A stretch of DNA of 64,000 nucleotides from Mesostigma viride (GCA_009746045.1 RPFO01000165.1:6228689-6292688); one strand, 5' to 3'; shown: positions 39,678 through 51,016, counted from the stretch's first letter. Notes: generated from the letters alone by a model not told the origin. Numbers and translations are program-made.

Positions 39678-40382
39678 ACCCCGCCGCGCGGCACTCGCCG
39701 GCTCCCTCACCCTGCGAGGCCATGGCGAAAAATTGGGCGGTCTTTTCTTAAGAGTAAGTACGTGCAATTTTTCGCCACATCCAACAACCCACGCCACCTC
39801 AGCGCCGGCCAGTGGGGGGAGGTGGCGAAAAATTGGGCGTTCTTTTCTTAAGAGTAAGTACGTGCAATTTTTCGCCATCACTCTCACACCTTGACAAACA
39901 CCTCCTATGACCCGCGCCAAGGGGTGGCAGGGTGGCGAAAAATTGGGCGTTCTTTATATAAGAGTAAGTACGTGCAATTTTTCGCCATCACTCTCACACC
40001 TTGACAAACACCTCCTATGACCCGCGCCAAGGGGTGGCAGGGTGGCGAAAAATTGGGCGTTCTTTATATAAGAGTAAGTACGTGCAATTTTTCGCCATCC
40101 TTGTCACACCCCAAACACACCATCACAACTGCCGGGGTGGTGACAGATGCCAGCCTAAATGTCACAATCTGGTGAGCAGTGGTGGCAGGGGGGCACTTCT
40201 GTTTTTGCAGGTGGTTTAGGGTTTTAGGGTTTAGGGCTTAGGGTGAGACCCCATCCTAGGCCGCGGTCACTATAGGGTCACTATAGGGGTGGCAGATGCC
40301 AGCATAAGGGTGGTGCACTTCTCCTAGTCGCGATGACGGAATGATGACGGAATGATGATGGAAGCTACTTAATTAATTAATT
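39678..40382 (-). repeat. PLV terminal inverted repeat, right
   Basis: Reverse complement of 16878-17582, including the four hairpin iterons (about 39723-40098), the TTTAGGG-type tract (40213-40243), two GTCACTATAGGG units and the GATGACGGAAT units. Identity between arms is near complete by eye, implying recent integration or gene conversion. Confidence 0.95.
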
Positions 40383-41106
40383 GGCAGCGCCGGCGCGTGC
40401 GAAGCCAGTGGCTGCGCCCCCCGAGAACGCTGCAAACGTGAAATTGCAAGAACAGGTTAAGGCCCTGACCGAGAGGGTCAATGCTTTGGAGAACCAACGA
40501 AGAATGCCATCCACCCCAACAAGTGCTGCACCCAGCTCCAGCACTGGCGTTGGCACGGAGCTTCGCCGGCCCGCTGCGCCTGCCGCGTTGGGGCAACGCG
40601 AAAGCTTCAGCGCGGCCCATGGCCAAGTGACAGGACTGCAACCAGCACACCGTCAACAAGAGCCACGCGCGCGCGCAGTCGCAATGGATGGGCCGAGGCA
40701 GCTGCATCGGGAGGGGGAACCGTACGGCGAGCACGGTGTGTACGCGCCGTACGACCAAGGAATGCATGCCCAGCCTACTGCCGCTGGCAGGCAAGCGGCC
40801 AATGCTTATTTATACCATGCCGGCATGTACGATCCACAGCCTGGCGAAGGGTCGGCAGCTGATCCACATCAGCCTCGAGGTCGCGGCACATTGCAACAAA
40901 CCACCTACATTGAGAACCCTGAGCCCGTGCAGCATTACAATGACGGCACTTACCGTTATGCCGCAGCCCCCCCTGTAAGGAGATCTCCAAGGAAGACAAA
41001 GCCGAGGCCCCAAATCCCCAAGGCCGCCGGGGAGCAAGACTGGCAGCATCATGATGAGGGAGTCCTGAGGTTATGCAGCCAGGGATTCTCATTTCATGGG
41101 TCATAG
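40383..41106 (+). pseudogene. Second transposon gene, 3' part
   Basis: The frame starts inside the duplicated ATTGGCAG and, joined at that duplication, continues the reading frame of the exon ending at 16701. It encodes a coiled coil (LQEQVKALTERVNALENQ), a Pro/Ser/Gln-rich low-complexity region and a basic C-terminus (RRSPRKTKPRPQIPKAAG), then a stop at 41104-41106. The coiled coil continues the amphipathic helix at the end of the left part, which supports a single original gene of about 770 residues. Family not recognised. Confidence 0.65.
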
Positions 41107-41564
41107 CGATTTTGATGAGCAAGGGACGTGGGCCTACAAGGCCCACGTCCGGCCGGCCCCACAACCACATGCCCAGGCTCCACCGCGGAAAAGGCCACCC
41201 TACTCGCAAGATGTAGACGATTATTATGGTTCATATTAGATTGGGCATGTATGGTTTTGATACGGCATTTGCTTGGCACCAGATTCTGCATTAAAGAAAG
41301 CTGTATGCAAATCATTGTCAGGTAAGTTTGAGCTAATATACATTATTTTATCTTGCATTTGATATTAAAGAGGCAGAGAGACGCAGTTGGCAGATGCAAG
41401 TTTGCTAGGCCATGTAATAGGGATTATTGGTCATCCATTATATTCATGAATTTTCTTTTATTTATACATGGTTGCATAATACATTAATGTTGCGTGAATA
41501 CTTTGTGGCACTAAACAACAAAATCATGAAATGCTAGTGCTATTGTGTCATATTGTCACTATCA

Positions 41565-42268
41565 TGCTGTCACGGTGTCACAATGTCACGATGTCACGGT
41601 GTCACAATGTCACCTCATGTTAATCAGTGCTTCTGGGCAATGTAATATCATTGTTGCAACCCCATGGGCGCCACATTACCTTGTGACACCATACAAAATC
41701 GTAAAATACTAGCGTTATGGTGCCATCGTGTCACGGTGTCACGGTGTCACGGTGTCACGGTGTCACGGTGTCACGGTGTCACAATGTCACCTCATGTTAA
41801 TCAGTGCTTCTGGGCAATGTAATATCATTGTTGCAACCCCATGGGCGCCACATTACCTTGTGACACCATACAAAATCGTAAAATACTAGCGTTATGGTGC
41901 CATCGTGTCACGGTGTCACGGTGTCACGGTGTCACGGTGTCACAATGTCACCTCATGTTAATCAGTGCTTCTGGGCAATGTAATATCATTGTTGCAACCC
42001 CATGGGCGCCACATTACCTTGTGACACCATACAAAATCGTAAAATACTAGCGTTATGGTGTCACGGTGTCACGGTGTCACGGTGTCACGGTGTCACGGTG
42101 TCACAATGTCACCTCATGTTAATCAGTGCTTCTGGGCAATGTAATATCATATTGTTGCAACCCCATGGGCGCCACATAACCTTGTGACACCATACAAAAT
42201 CGTAAAATACTACCGTTATGGTGTCACGGTGTCACGGTGTCACGGTGTCACGGTGTCACGGTGTCACA
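41565..42268. repeat. Right subterminal satellite of the transposon
   Basis: Four to five units of about 160-180 bp, each with a conserved part (CCTCATGTTAATCAGTGCTT, TGTTGCAACCCCATGGGCGC) and a variable number of CGGTGTCA octamers. The conserved part begins at about 41612, 41791, 41951 and 42111. The segment 41107-41564 before it has no gene. Confidence 0.85.
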
Positions 42269-42350
42269 ACATGTTGGGACAATAACCTACATGCTTTGGA
42301 CTTACGAGAGGCCCTAAATAACAAAGTTTGAAAAATCTCAATTTGTAGTA

Positions 42351-42383
42351 GTGTTCTAGTACAAATCCAGACGTGCTTAGGGG
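42351..42383 (-). repeat. Transposon terminal inverted repeat, right
   Basis: Reads CCCCTAAGCACGTCTGG inward on the minus strand, matching 9678-9709, and is followed by TA (42384-42385). Confidence 0.85.
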
Positions 42384-42385
42384 TA

Positions 42386-42857
42386 TGGCGCCGAGACGTG
42401 GACCCTCACCGCCGACCTGGCCCGCAAGCTGGACGGCGCGGTCACCAGCATGCTGCGTTCCATTTTCAGAGTAGGATATGCTGCTCATGTCCGCAATGAG
42501 GACCTGTACCAGGGCATGCCCTATATCACCAGCACAATTAAGCAACGCCGCCTGCAGCTAGTAGGGCACCTAGCTCGCACCAACCAGGTAGACACCTCAC
42601 GTGGCCCCCCCGCAGGACTGCGACCAGCCCAGCCTGGCCGGCACCTCCTGACGTGGGCTGGGCCCAGTGATGTTAGACGCCGCAAGGCCCGCACCTTCAA
42701 AGAACAGCTAGTAGAGGACATGGGGGGCCTAGGCCTCTCCGTGATTTGGAAGAAGATGATGGACAAGGCCAAGTGGGCCCAGGTCATAGAGGACAACGAG
42801 CCCCCCCCAGTGGGGAAGCGCCCGGGTGTGCAATCCCGCGGGAGGCACGCTAGATAG
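42386..42857 (+). pseudogene. LINE reverse transcriptase, right half of the interrupted copy
   Basis: Resumes the frame broken at 9677: GAETWTLTADLARKLDGAV, SMLRSIFRVGYAAHV, GMPYITSTIKQRRLQLVGHL, and ends with a basic tail (GKRPGVQSRGRHAR). The C-terminal part is open to a TAG at 42855-42857, so this copy was relatively young when interrupted. Confidence 0.8.
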
Positions 42858-42999
42858 CTCCCCCTAGGGCAGCGTGCGGCTGCCTAGATAGATGATGTAG
42901 TTAGAATGTTGTTAGATAGATGCAGTATGTAGCCAATGTAGATAGATTAGACCGGTAGGAATGTGTGCACCCATCCATCCATTCATCGGGGTTAATGCT
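42858..42999. other. LINE 3' tail
   Basis: TAGATAGATG-type short repeats after the LINE stop codon; no gene. Confidence 0.4.
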
Positions 43000-43209
43000 C
43001 CGTGACTCCCCAACGGGAGCACGAGTCTAATTAATTAATTAATTAATGGGGAGTCACGGAGCACCGAAGTGCTTTTAATCCCTGTGTGTGCACAACATGC
43101 AGGAGAAGGGGCAGAGACCCCCAGTCTCCTTCATGCCTAAGGCATGCCACAGCTGCATTCGGGCACGCTAGCCGTAAACGGACACGCTATAATGATCCGG
43201 CAATCTGTG
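43000..43209 (-). mobile_element. MITE-like repeat, second copy
   Basis: Same family as 16702-16890 in the opposite direction. Here the TTAATTAA tract and CACGAG segment are enclosed by an inverted pair TGCTCCGTGACTCCCC / GGGGAGTCACGGAGCA, and the enclosed loop is in the opposite orientation to the other copies. Confidence 0.75.
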
Positions 43210-44029
43210 GGTCACCCCTCTGGACGGCAATAAGACCCAATGTGTGAGCAGCCGGCATAACAAGGAGCGTGGGCAAGTGATCTGATCATAGCCAGGACGT
43301 AGCATGGCTGTACAAGGACTAAGCTAAGCCCTATGGCTGGTTGTGTACCGTGCGTGAGTGAGCGGTGCACGTGACTACTAGCTATATATTTAGGTAAGTT
43401 GGCACAGCTAGGCAGACATTCTAATAAGCATGGCTGCCATAGCGGCAGTGACAGCTACCAGTGGATACAAGCTAGGGCTACTGATAAGCAAGCTATTCTA
43501 GCACGCTGGGGGCGTCCGCATCTTGTGGTTGATCATCATTGGCTGACTCATAGCGGATGCAGCTAGTAAGGCTGCCCCATGGTCCAGAGCACACAGATAG
43601 CCGCTAGGAACGTGTATGCAATGATTTAGAGGCGCCGGTTTGGGATCGAGAGTATAAAGGCCTCTTACTGTCTCCCGGAGCCTGAGGGGTTTTAGAGGGG
43701 CATTCCCACCAGGGTTAATAACCCACAACCCCAATGATAGACCTGTAGGATATGCAGACTCCACATTCGTACGGAGAAAATTGTATAATTGGGCATGCAA
43801 CTTATGAAACACACTATCACGGCAAGCACTATGCCAACGGCGTGCAACTCGAGTGCAACAAAACTATCTAGCTGGGCATGCCTTTTAATGCAATTGTGCA
43901 CATGTGGCATAGAGTAGTCAATTGGTGGGAGGTTAATCGCAAAACCGCGAATGAAGGCCGGCCATGTACACTGTACGCATTGCATGTCTTATACGTCGAG
44001 GATCGAGTTTTGGTCGCAGTTAATTCATT
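43210..44029. other. Intergenic, no gene seen
   Basis: Only short unremarkable frames; no motif recognised. Confidence 0.4.
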
Positions 44030-44096
44030 CAACTCGTGCTCCCGTTGGGGAGTCACGGAGCACCGGAGTGCTTTTAATCCCTGTATGTGCACAATA
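44030..44096 (-). repeat. MITE-like repeat, partial third copy
   Basis: CTCGTGCTCCCGTTGGGGAG followed by TCACGGAGCACCGGAGTGC and TTTTAATCCCTGTATGTGC. The remainder is replaced by the 7-bp satellite that follows. Confidence 0.7.
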
Positions 44097-44100
44097 CCAC

Positions 44101-44321
44101 CAGCCACGAGCCACGAGTCACGAGCCACGAGCCACGAGCCACGAGCCACGAGCCACGAGCCACGAGCCACGAGCCACGAGCCACGAGCCACGAGCCACGA
44201 GCCACGAGCCACGAGCCACGAGCCACGAGCCACGAGCCACGAGCCACGAGCCACGAGCCACGAGCCACGAGCCACGAGCCACGAGCCACGAGCCACGAGC
44301 CACGAGCCACGAGCCACGAGC
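44101..44321. repeat. 7-bp minisatellite (GCCACGA)n
   Basis: About 31 nearly perfect tandem units; one early unit has a C-to-T change. The open frames through it on both strands are a consequence of the 7-bp period, not genes. Confidence 0.95.
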
Positions 44322-44558
44322 GGACATGGCTGACGTACGGCGGAGCTCAGAACTTTTGCGTATGAGCCCCAACAAATGCAGTCAGATCACTTGCAGCCGA
44401 TGCGTCTTTTCTTAAGGCGCATCTGTACTATCATCGGTTACAGCTGTAACGCAGTATTGTGACCTGCCTGCAGCTACTATTACGCAAAGCACCACGGCGT
44501 CTTTCTAAGACGCATACGCTGATATAGTTTCCCGACGCCCGTAAAATTACGCACTATT

Positions 44559-45117
44559 ATGGCCAGCAAACGCAACTCGACGAATCGCAGTTTGGAGGCT
44601 GCAATGAGCCACGCAAATGCGCCTGCAGCCCCAGCTGCAGTTCCGCCTCCCGGCCTCCCAGGCAGCGGTGACCCTAGCAAAGCGTTAGTGCTTCACTCGG
44701 CTGCTCACGCGGCCTCGCCATCGGCATCGCCCAAAACCAAACACAGTCGCCCATCCGCGGTCCGCAAACCGCGTTTCAAGCTCAAAACCTTCAATGTCGA
44801 CGATTACGACTGGTCACCGAACATTGCCCCGTGCACTGCTCTGGCGTGCATTTTCTACGGGGATTACGCGCCTCGCTCCTTGAGCTGTGCCTCCACCTTC
44901 ACAGCATCAACTGTCTTCTCGAGCCAGATGGCCGCATGCTTCAAAACCGACGCCTGCTGCTGACCGTCGGGCCTCCACTACAACCGGCCCGACCTTCAGC
45001 ACTTGATAATTTCTCCGGTGAGCCCATCACGTCTAGTGTAGCACATGTCCATGCCGAGTCTATCACGAAAAAGTCCACGGGTGGCGGCCCTGCCGCGCGC
45101 GGCCGGGGGCACGCCAG
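44559..45117 (+). pseudogene. Unrecognised gene fragment, frame change near 44840
   Basis: Starts MASKRNSTNRSLEAAMSH, with a Pro/Ala-rich linker and a basic stretch (KPRFKLKTFNVDDYDW). After about 44840 the more protein-like reading is the next frame (LRASLLELCLHLHSINCLLE, then RLLLTVGPPLQ). It runs into a LINE fragment at 45063. Could be the first exon of a host gene or part of another transposon. Not recognised. Confidence 0.35.
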
Positions 45118-45480
45118 GTGAGGACATATCGCCCAGGCTGGGCGGGCTTGGTGCCAGCTAGTCTATCTGATGTATCTACCTGATCTGTGCGGGCCAGGTG
45201 CCCGGCTAGGCCCAGGCGCCTGTGCCTAGTAATGTGGGAAACATAGGGCAAATCAGCGTACAACTGATGATTCCTCATTACTAATGTGCAAACCAAAGGG
45301 GATGTTAAGGGCCTTAACCTTTAATTGGTTAATTGCGCAGCATCTTGGTGACGGCGCCGTCGAGTCGTTGCTGTAGCTCCTCCGTCAGTGTCCAGGTCTC
45401 GGCGCCGTAGGTCAGGATCGTCAGAATGACGACCTTGAAGAGGTCACGCTTGACGATCCGGGGTAGGGCGGGGTTGCTCC
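45063..45480 (-). pseudogene. LINE reverse transcriptase fragment, minus strand
   Basis: Encodes ILTYGAETWTLTEELQQRLD and then, after a stop, ADLPYVSHITRHRRLGLAGH, the same order as in the copies at 5741 and 42386. Confidence 0.75.
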
Positions 45481-45540
45481 ACCAGCGGCGGTGGTCATGG
45501 CGCGTTGCATGCAGCGGATCAAATGGAGCATTTCATGCAA

Positions 45541-45591
45541 GGAAACCTTGTGACACCTGGCAGCCCCACCAGCCAGGTGTCACAAGTTTCC
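45541..45591. other. 20-bp-stem hairpin containing TGACACC
   Basis: GGAAACCTTGTGACACCTGG and its near-perfect complement CCAGGTGTCACAAGTTTCC flank a 10-base loop. The stem contains the TGACACC motif used in the transposon ends. Confidence 0.7.
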
Positions 45592-45719
45592 CTAGACATT
45601 AATTCAGAAAAGAGAGGCGCTGCCAACCCATGGCAATAGTTCTTATGCTTACGTTCCCAACTAGTTTCCTCCTCCTATGGCAGGGTCCCCTTGTCCCATC
45701 GCAACCCACTGGCAAACTT

Positions 45720-46034
45720 GCGCGCGCCCGGCACCGGCGCGGCGCTACCCGGACCTATGTGACACAACTGCTTGAAGATGCAGGGCTTCTGGGACTATCC
45801 GTACTCCGCGCCCGCATGATTGACAAGGAGAAATGGGCTGCCATCTGCGATAAGCACCTTTCTGAGGGGTATGCTCCTGTTTTCTCCCCACGGGCCCCGC
45901 GGCCCGTTGCTAGCCAGGGTAGATGGAAGTCCGCAGGTGGAGGTTATTGGCCCGGTGAGGATAGCCGCTACACTACCGCCTCGTCTGCCATTACAGTAGA
46001 GGACAGCTCGGATGAGGATTATATCCCCATCTAG
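45720..46034 (+). pseudogene. LINE C-terminal fragment
   Basis: RTYVTQLLEDAGLLGLSVLR followed by ARMIDKEKWAAICDKHL parallels the C-terminal region of the LINE at 42690-42790 (FKEQLVEDMGGLGLSVIWKK). Ends in an acidic tail. It is on the opposite strand to the neighbouring fragment, so the two are separate insertions. Confidence 0.65.
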
Positions 46035-46222
46035 TGCTTAATGGTTGGGGAATGACGCAGACGATATTTGTTTAAACTTTTGTGTAATTATTTTTTCTAA
46101 TGAGATTAGCATAGTACTCCGTGGCATGCCTTTGCGCATGACACGCAAGTACTTACTTACTTACTTACAACTAGTTTCACCCGGCCCACGAAGTATCAAT
46201 GTGCTCAGCTGGAGGCATGCCC

Positions 46223-46252
46223 GCCCCCCCCCCCCCCCCCCCCCCCCCCCCC
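46223..46252. repeat. Poly-C run
   Basis: About 28 consecutive C; its exact length is likely unreliable. Confidence 0.9.
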
Positions 46253-46618
46253 GACCACATTTGCCACGTCAGTAATGTCAGGACACGATCCGAGGTCCAG
46301 GTAAAACAGCTGCACCGCAGCCCGCCCCGCCAGGCCATGTTTTTGTTTGAAAATGAACTACAATTGCAAGCAAAGAACGAGCGAAGGCGCGTGCAGTTTC
46401 TGCTGATCGGATCGCCGCCGCGTGCTTGTTGCAAGCTAGTAGCTGCTGCTCTCCTTTTATGTGCAAATGCTCCACCGGCCTACCCACCAATCTTGGCCAG
46501 AGCATGCAGCATCGAAACATCAGACTGGACAAGAAGGGACCGCATGCGGTTGAAATGCACGTAGGTGAAGCGTGCGCGTCGTTGAAGCATGCACATGGGC
46601 GCAGCGCGCATGGGTGAA

Positions 46619-48340
46619 TTAAGAGCACGTCTGGTTAAGTGTCAGCAAGTTCTGCAAACATCCGAGCGTCTTGAAACCAATTATAACGTCCTCAAGCTGC
46701 ATGCATTGCTCGCTCACCAAGTCAAGACTGACACCCGGCACCCGCCTGCAACCCTTGACATCCAGGTGCTGCAACTGACGGCAGTGTTGTGCGATCGCAT
46801 TTATGCCAACATCCGTCACATGGCTACATGCGACAGACAGGTGCCCTAGCTGCGCGATGGCTTCAATGCCAACATCCGTCACATGGCTACATGCGACAGA
46901 CAGGTGCCCTAGGTAGTTGCGCGAAGGCTTCAATGCGAACATCCGTCACATGGCTTCATGTGGCAGACAGGTGCCCAAGTTGCGCGATGGCTTCAGTGCC
47001 AACATCCGGACTACATGCGACACTCAGGACAGGTGCCGCATTTGCGGGCACCGCTCTGCCAACGGGATGATACCGTCATCCGTCACGCTGACGTTATGGC
47101 CAACCGACAGGTGGCGAAGACCCGGGCAGTTCAATGACAATTCATGGATGACATCATCATTAACTTTGTTCATACTTGTATCATCCAGGGATTGCAGGTA
47201 TGGGCACTGGGTCACCACCTCCGGCATCACTGCAAGGCTGATACATTGGCAGCCACCAACATTTAGAAACTGCAGCTCCTGGCAGTGCTCTGCCAGCGCT
47301 CGCAGTCCGCAATCACAGTCTCTCATCCACCCATGAAGGCTGATGTTTAGGCTTGTGAGCAACGGGCAGTGCCTCACAATGCAGGCGATGCTCACAACTG
47401 TGGCATGGCTAAGATCGCGCATATCCCAGTATTCGAGCATCAGGCAACACTCCGCCACCATGATTAAGCTGGCATCTGTCAACTCTGGGCACTGACCAAC
47501 GGCCAGGTGGTGCAGGTTGGGGCGATACCGCGCAACAGCCCACAGACTCGTGTTTGTTACGTCGGTTTTGATTCCGGGCACCCCCCTTGGATATCCAGAC
47601 CCTGTAGCCTCTCCCTGCAACCGTTCATGACCTGATCAATGCTGGCGTCTCTAACTCTAGGGACCCACCGGTTGCTGGAGCAGGCAGCTCGCCCCATCCC
47701 ACTGCCATTCAGCTCGTTTAGGCCGGGGCAATGTAGGGCGATCGCAGTTATGCTTGCGTCTGTGACGCCGCAATAGCTCACGTCCAGCCACTCCAGAACG
47801 CGGCACATCATCGCTAGCGTCCACTCACCCTGCCAGGTGCAGGGAGCGCAGCAGCCGGCAGTGTCCGATCCCAAGCAGTGACAGAGCCGCGATGTAGGGC
47901 TGAACTAAGCGGGCACCTGTCCTCTGCATCTGCACATGTTGTTCATGCCGTGTCTTCACATCCGTCCGCGACCACAGGGATAGCGTGAGGAGGCTGGGAC
48001 ACTATTGGACCACCAGATCCAGGCCGCCCGTCTTGCTGGCCACGTCAGCAACATCTTCCCAGGACAGCTCGGAGAAGCCTAAGTTCCAGGGATTCATCCA
48101 CGGCGGACAGGAATGCACGGCACGCGGGACGTAGCTGCAGACGTTCCAGCAGGGAAAGCGTTTCCAAAAACTGTGCGCCCACGCCACAATCACGTCACAT
48201 CGGGGAGTGTGACCTGGCCGGATGAGGGCAACGGACTGCACGAGGTTGCGATGGTGAACACGACGCGGTTTACGCCTGGGTACGTACTGTCGGCTCGGTG
48301 GCGAAGACGCATAAGCAGAATCCCCGCGTGACTCCAATCA
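46619..48340 (-). pseudogene. Leucine-rich-repeat (AMN1/FBXL-type) gene, degenerate
   Basis: Read from 48340 down, several frames encode LRR units of the cysteine-containing class: LNELNGSGMG, LHHLAVGQCPELTDASLIMV, LLTSLNISLHGWMRDC, LQFLNVGGCQCIS, LRHLSVGHNVSVTDDGIIPL, LQHLDVKGCRRVPGVSLDLV. A FSELSWEDVAD segment near 48070 could be a remnant F-box. Frames switch and a TAG interrupts the segment near 48010. The last units (46800-47040) are four direct DNA repeats of about 65 bp. In intact relatives such proteins select substrates for SCF ubiquitin ligases. Confidence 0.6.
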
Positions 48341-50620
48341 CGTTGGTGAATTGACGCGGACATCTCCATGGGTGATACGAACCAGTATGCAGTATCCAGC
48401 AAGCAGATCTGCAATAACACACCGTTGGCAACGGAGGCACGAGCAGAGACGCTGCTAAATAGAAACTGCACGCCCAGCAACTATCATGAAACACTCTTGC
48501 ATCAGCGGCTGCGCAAAGCAACTACCAAGGCTTACGAAACCAGCCATGCGGTCTGCGTTGAAAGTTTCCGGCCGGCAGATTAACCATTGATTCGAGGCGA
48601 GGCTACGGTAATGACATCTCGGTAACAGCGCCTGGCCGACGGCTGTAGAGGTAACTTAAGAGGAAGCCCTCCACGCGGAGGTAGTCATTTCACTGCTTAA
48701 TGATGCGTAAAACAGCAGCTACAAGCTGGCTTAGTGGAGACGTGCTCGGGCGTACCTACATCCAAGGTGTAGCTACGTCAGGTCAACAACGGCGACGTCC
48801 TGCAAACCACCGCAGCACACTGCCGAGTGCCGACTACGGTAGACAGAAGTGCACGGTGATTGGCGCGCCTTGCCCAATTTTGGCGGGAACACAGCTCGGT
48901 GGGGCCGCGGGGCCGCGGGTTCCTCTCACAAAACGCTAGCGGCCTCCCAGTGGCGGATCGAACGGATGGCGTCTTCGTTGCCTGCCACCCATTCCAAGAT
49001 CCTTCCTTGCCTTTCCAGATACCCCTTGGATGACGAGCTGAGGAATGTTTTGCGCAGGCCGCGTGCACGAAGGGAGTGCCGTGGTCTGCAAGGCTGCAAC
49101 CGGCTACGATCAGGGCATGGCAGGCCCGCGCGCGTTCAGGGTGCGTCCTTGGTAGGACAATAACCGAGAGGAGATAAGAACCGCGACTGAGGTCATTGAG
49201 GTGAGTCATCTCGCGGATTTTTTAACGGCAATGTCTCATCATGAATGTGTCATGTGTCATTGACGATTTCTGCCCGGCATGGCACTTGACCCGATCGCAT
49301 AATCCCTAAGACCCTAACCCCATTGCGGGCTTTTTCCACCCTTCTTGCACGAGGCAGCCGTTCCAGGCATAGGTTCATCCTAATTCCGTCATTCTGATAA
49401 TATGCAGTGCAATCCTTGATGCGATGGGATTATCGCGGGATGGGGTGCATCCGCCCTGCATGCAGATACTAATCTACGTGCAGGGCGTCACTGAAGAAAG
49501 AGCCACACTCGACCAACAACAAGACAGAAGCTTCATTTTTTCGTAAAAACGGGTGAGTGCCTTTTGCTCCCCTTGTATTGCGTGCGCTCCGCAGTTAAGC
49601 TTTTCTCAGGTGTAGATCGTTTTTCAGGTCATGCGTTCTGCTAGTCCTTTGTTAGTAGGTGCTACCCTTCCATACCTTACCCAGGTTTCTGGTATGGGTA
49701 CGTCCTGCTACCCTTGCATTAGGCGCGAGGGTGGACGGCCTTGTATCCAAGGCACGTGCACGCTTCCTCTCTGAGGAAATGTTGACGTTCCCGATTCGCC
49801 TTTCGCAATCGCTCAAGCTGGCAATGATGTAGCGATCAGCCGTGGTAGCTGTGAAACGACGAGCGAAACTCACGAGGTCTATCAGGCATATCGGCGACGC
49901 CGGCGCGCCAGGCAACAACTGGGTACCGCTGCTGACCTGCATTGCCATGGTGCAGCATTGTAATACGGGCTATAATAGTCTCCAGTTCTAGATTCGATCC
50001 GGGTGGCATCCGGCCCCCCTAAAGAAGGGGTCGCCCTTGCGAAGCCCAGATGTGACCTGCACTTGCTTTCCACTACTTGCTCTCCTGGCTTGTCGTCAGG
50101 GTGCCTGAGATGCCCATTACCTATATGCTGCAAGTCACTATCTATCACAAGGAGTCCCTACAAGGAGTCGCGTCTTCCCTTCTGCCATTCACGGTCTTGC
50201 CACGCAGGTAGTAGGAAGTATCTGTTAGAATACCTGCACGGACCCGCGCTGTGCTTCACAACTAGGTCACACGCTCCTGCATGCTGCCGGCGGGCTGATG
50301 GCCATGTATAAAATCATCAAGTGCAGGCTTTGTATGTATGTGTCGTAACCGTGGGCACAAAGATGTAGCTGGTTTCCGGCCTGCGCTGGTTGTCTCTTGT
50401 CCAGTCCTTGCTATAGATATAGGCTTGGATTAGGAGTGGTTCCCTTGCGATGCTATTTATGGCTTTCTTGGAATGTTTATGGCTCTTGATTGTATGGGCA
50501 TGCATGCAACAGGTTTGACATCTGGGATTAGCGCGTGATTGATTAGTCTGAGCTTAGTGATTTCACATCTGCGCCGTGTGTGGTGTCTGCAAGGGGGCCA
50601 CTTGAAGGTAACAGTCGACC
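48341..50620. other. Intergenic, no confident gene
   Basis: Several open frames of about 70-140 codons on both strands, none with recognisable motifs or splice-linked continuation. A frame at 49652-49948 (minus, 98 residues) is the least biased. A copy of the CGCTGGTTGTCTC motif from the LINE cluster lies at about 50385. Confidence 0.4.
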
Positions 50621-50627
50621 CTGGGGC

Positions 50628-50995
<368 letters not shown>

Positions 50996-51016
50996 CATAC
51001 ATGGGTTTAGGGTACC

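Larger units (their letters stand above)
16878..40382. mobile_element. Integrated Polinton-like virus (PLV), about 23.5 kb
   Basis: Two 705-bp inverted repeats (16878-17582 and 39678-40382) enclose a gene set diagnostic of PLVs: double-jelly-roll major capsid protein, penton-like minor capsid protein, A32/FtsK packaging ATPase, tyrosine recombinase and a primase-helicase. No protein-primed DNA polymerase B, retrovirus-type integrase or maturation protease was found, which argues against a classical Polinton/Maverick. Because the outer 13 bases of each repeat are TTAATTAA-type sequence shared with the host MITE, the virus proper probably begins AGTAGCTTCC at 16891 and ends at 40369. Confidence 0.92.
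9678..42383. mobile_element. DNA transposon with nested insertions, TA target duplication
   Basis: Both ends carry the same inverted terminal repeat (CCCTGAGCACGTCTGG at left; CCCCTAAGCACGTCTGG read inward from the right), each directly next to TA (9676-9677 and 42384-42385). Removing the insert and one TA restores the LINE frame (VLTY then GAETWT). Inside the ends are TGACACC-rich subterminal arrays, and the body holds a divergent gene pair. The total is 32,706 bp, of which 23.7 kb is a later MITE plus virus, leaving about 9.0 kb of transposon. The superfamily is not recognised; TA duplication alone is not diagnostic. Confidence 0.85.

Noticed and set aside
16878-40382. Classical Polinton/Maverick or virophage
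   Set aside because: No protein-primed polymerase B, DDE integrase or adenain-type protease was found; the recombinase and primase-helicase set fits PLVs better.
44101-44321. CRISPR-like array
   Set aside because: Units are 7 bp without spacers; this is a minisatellite in eukaryotic DNA.
43868-44415. Frames with repeated SHEPRAT or ARGSWLV peptides
   Set aside because: They come from the 7-bp GCCACGA satellite; both strands and several frames are open for the same reason.
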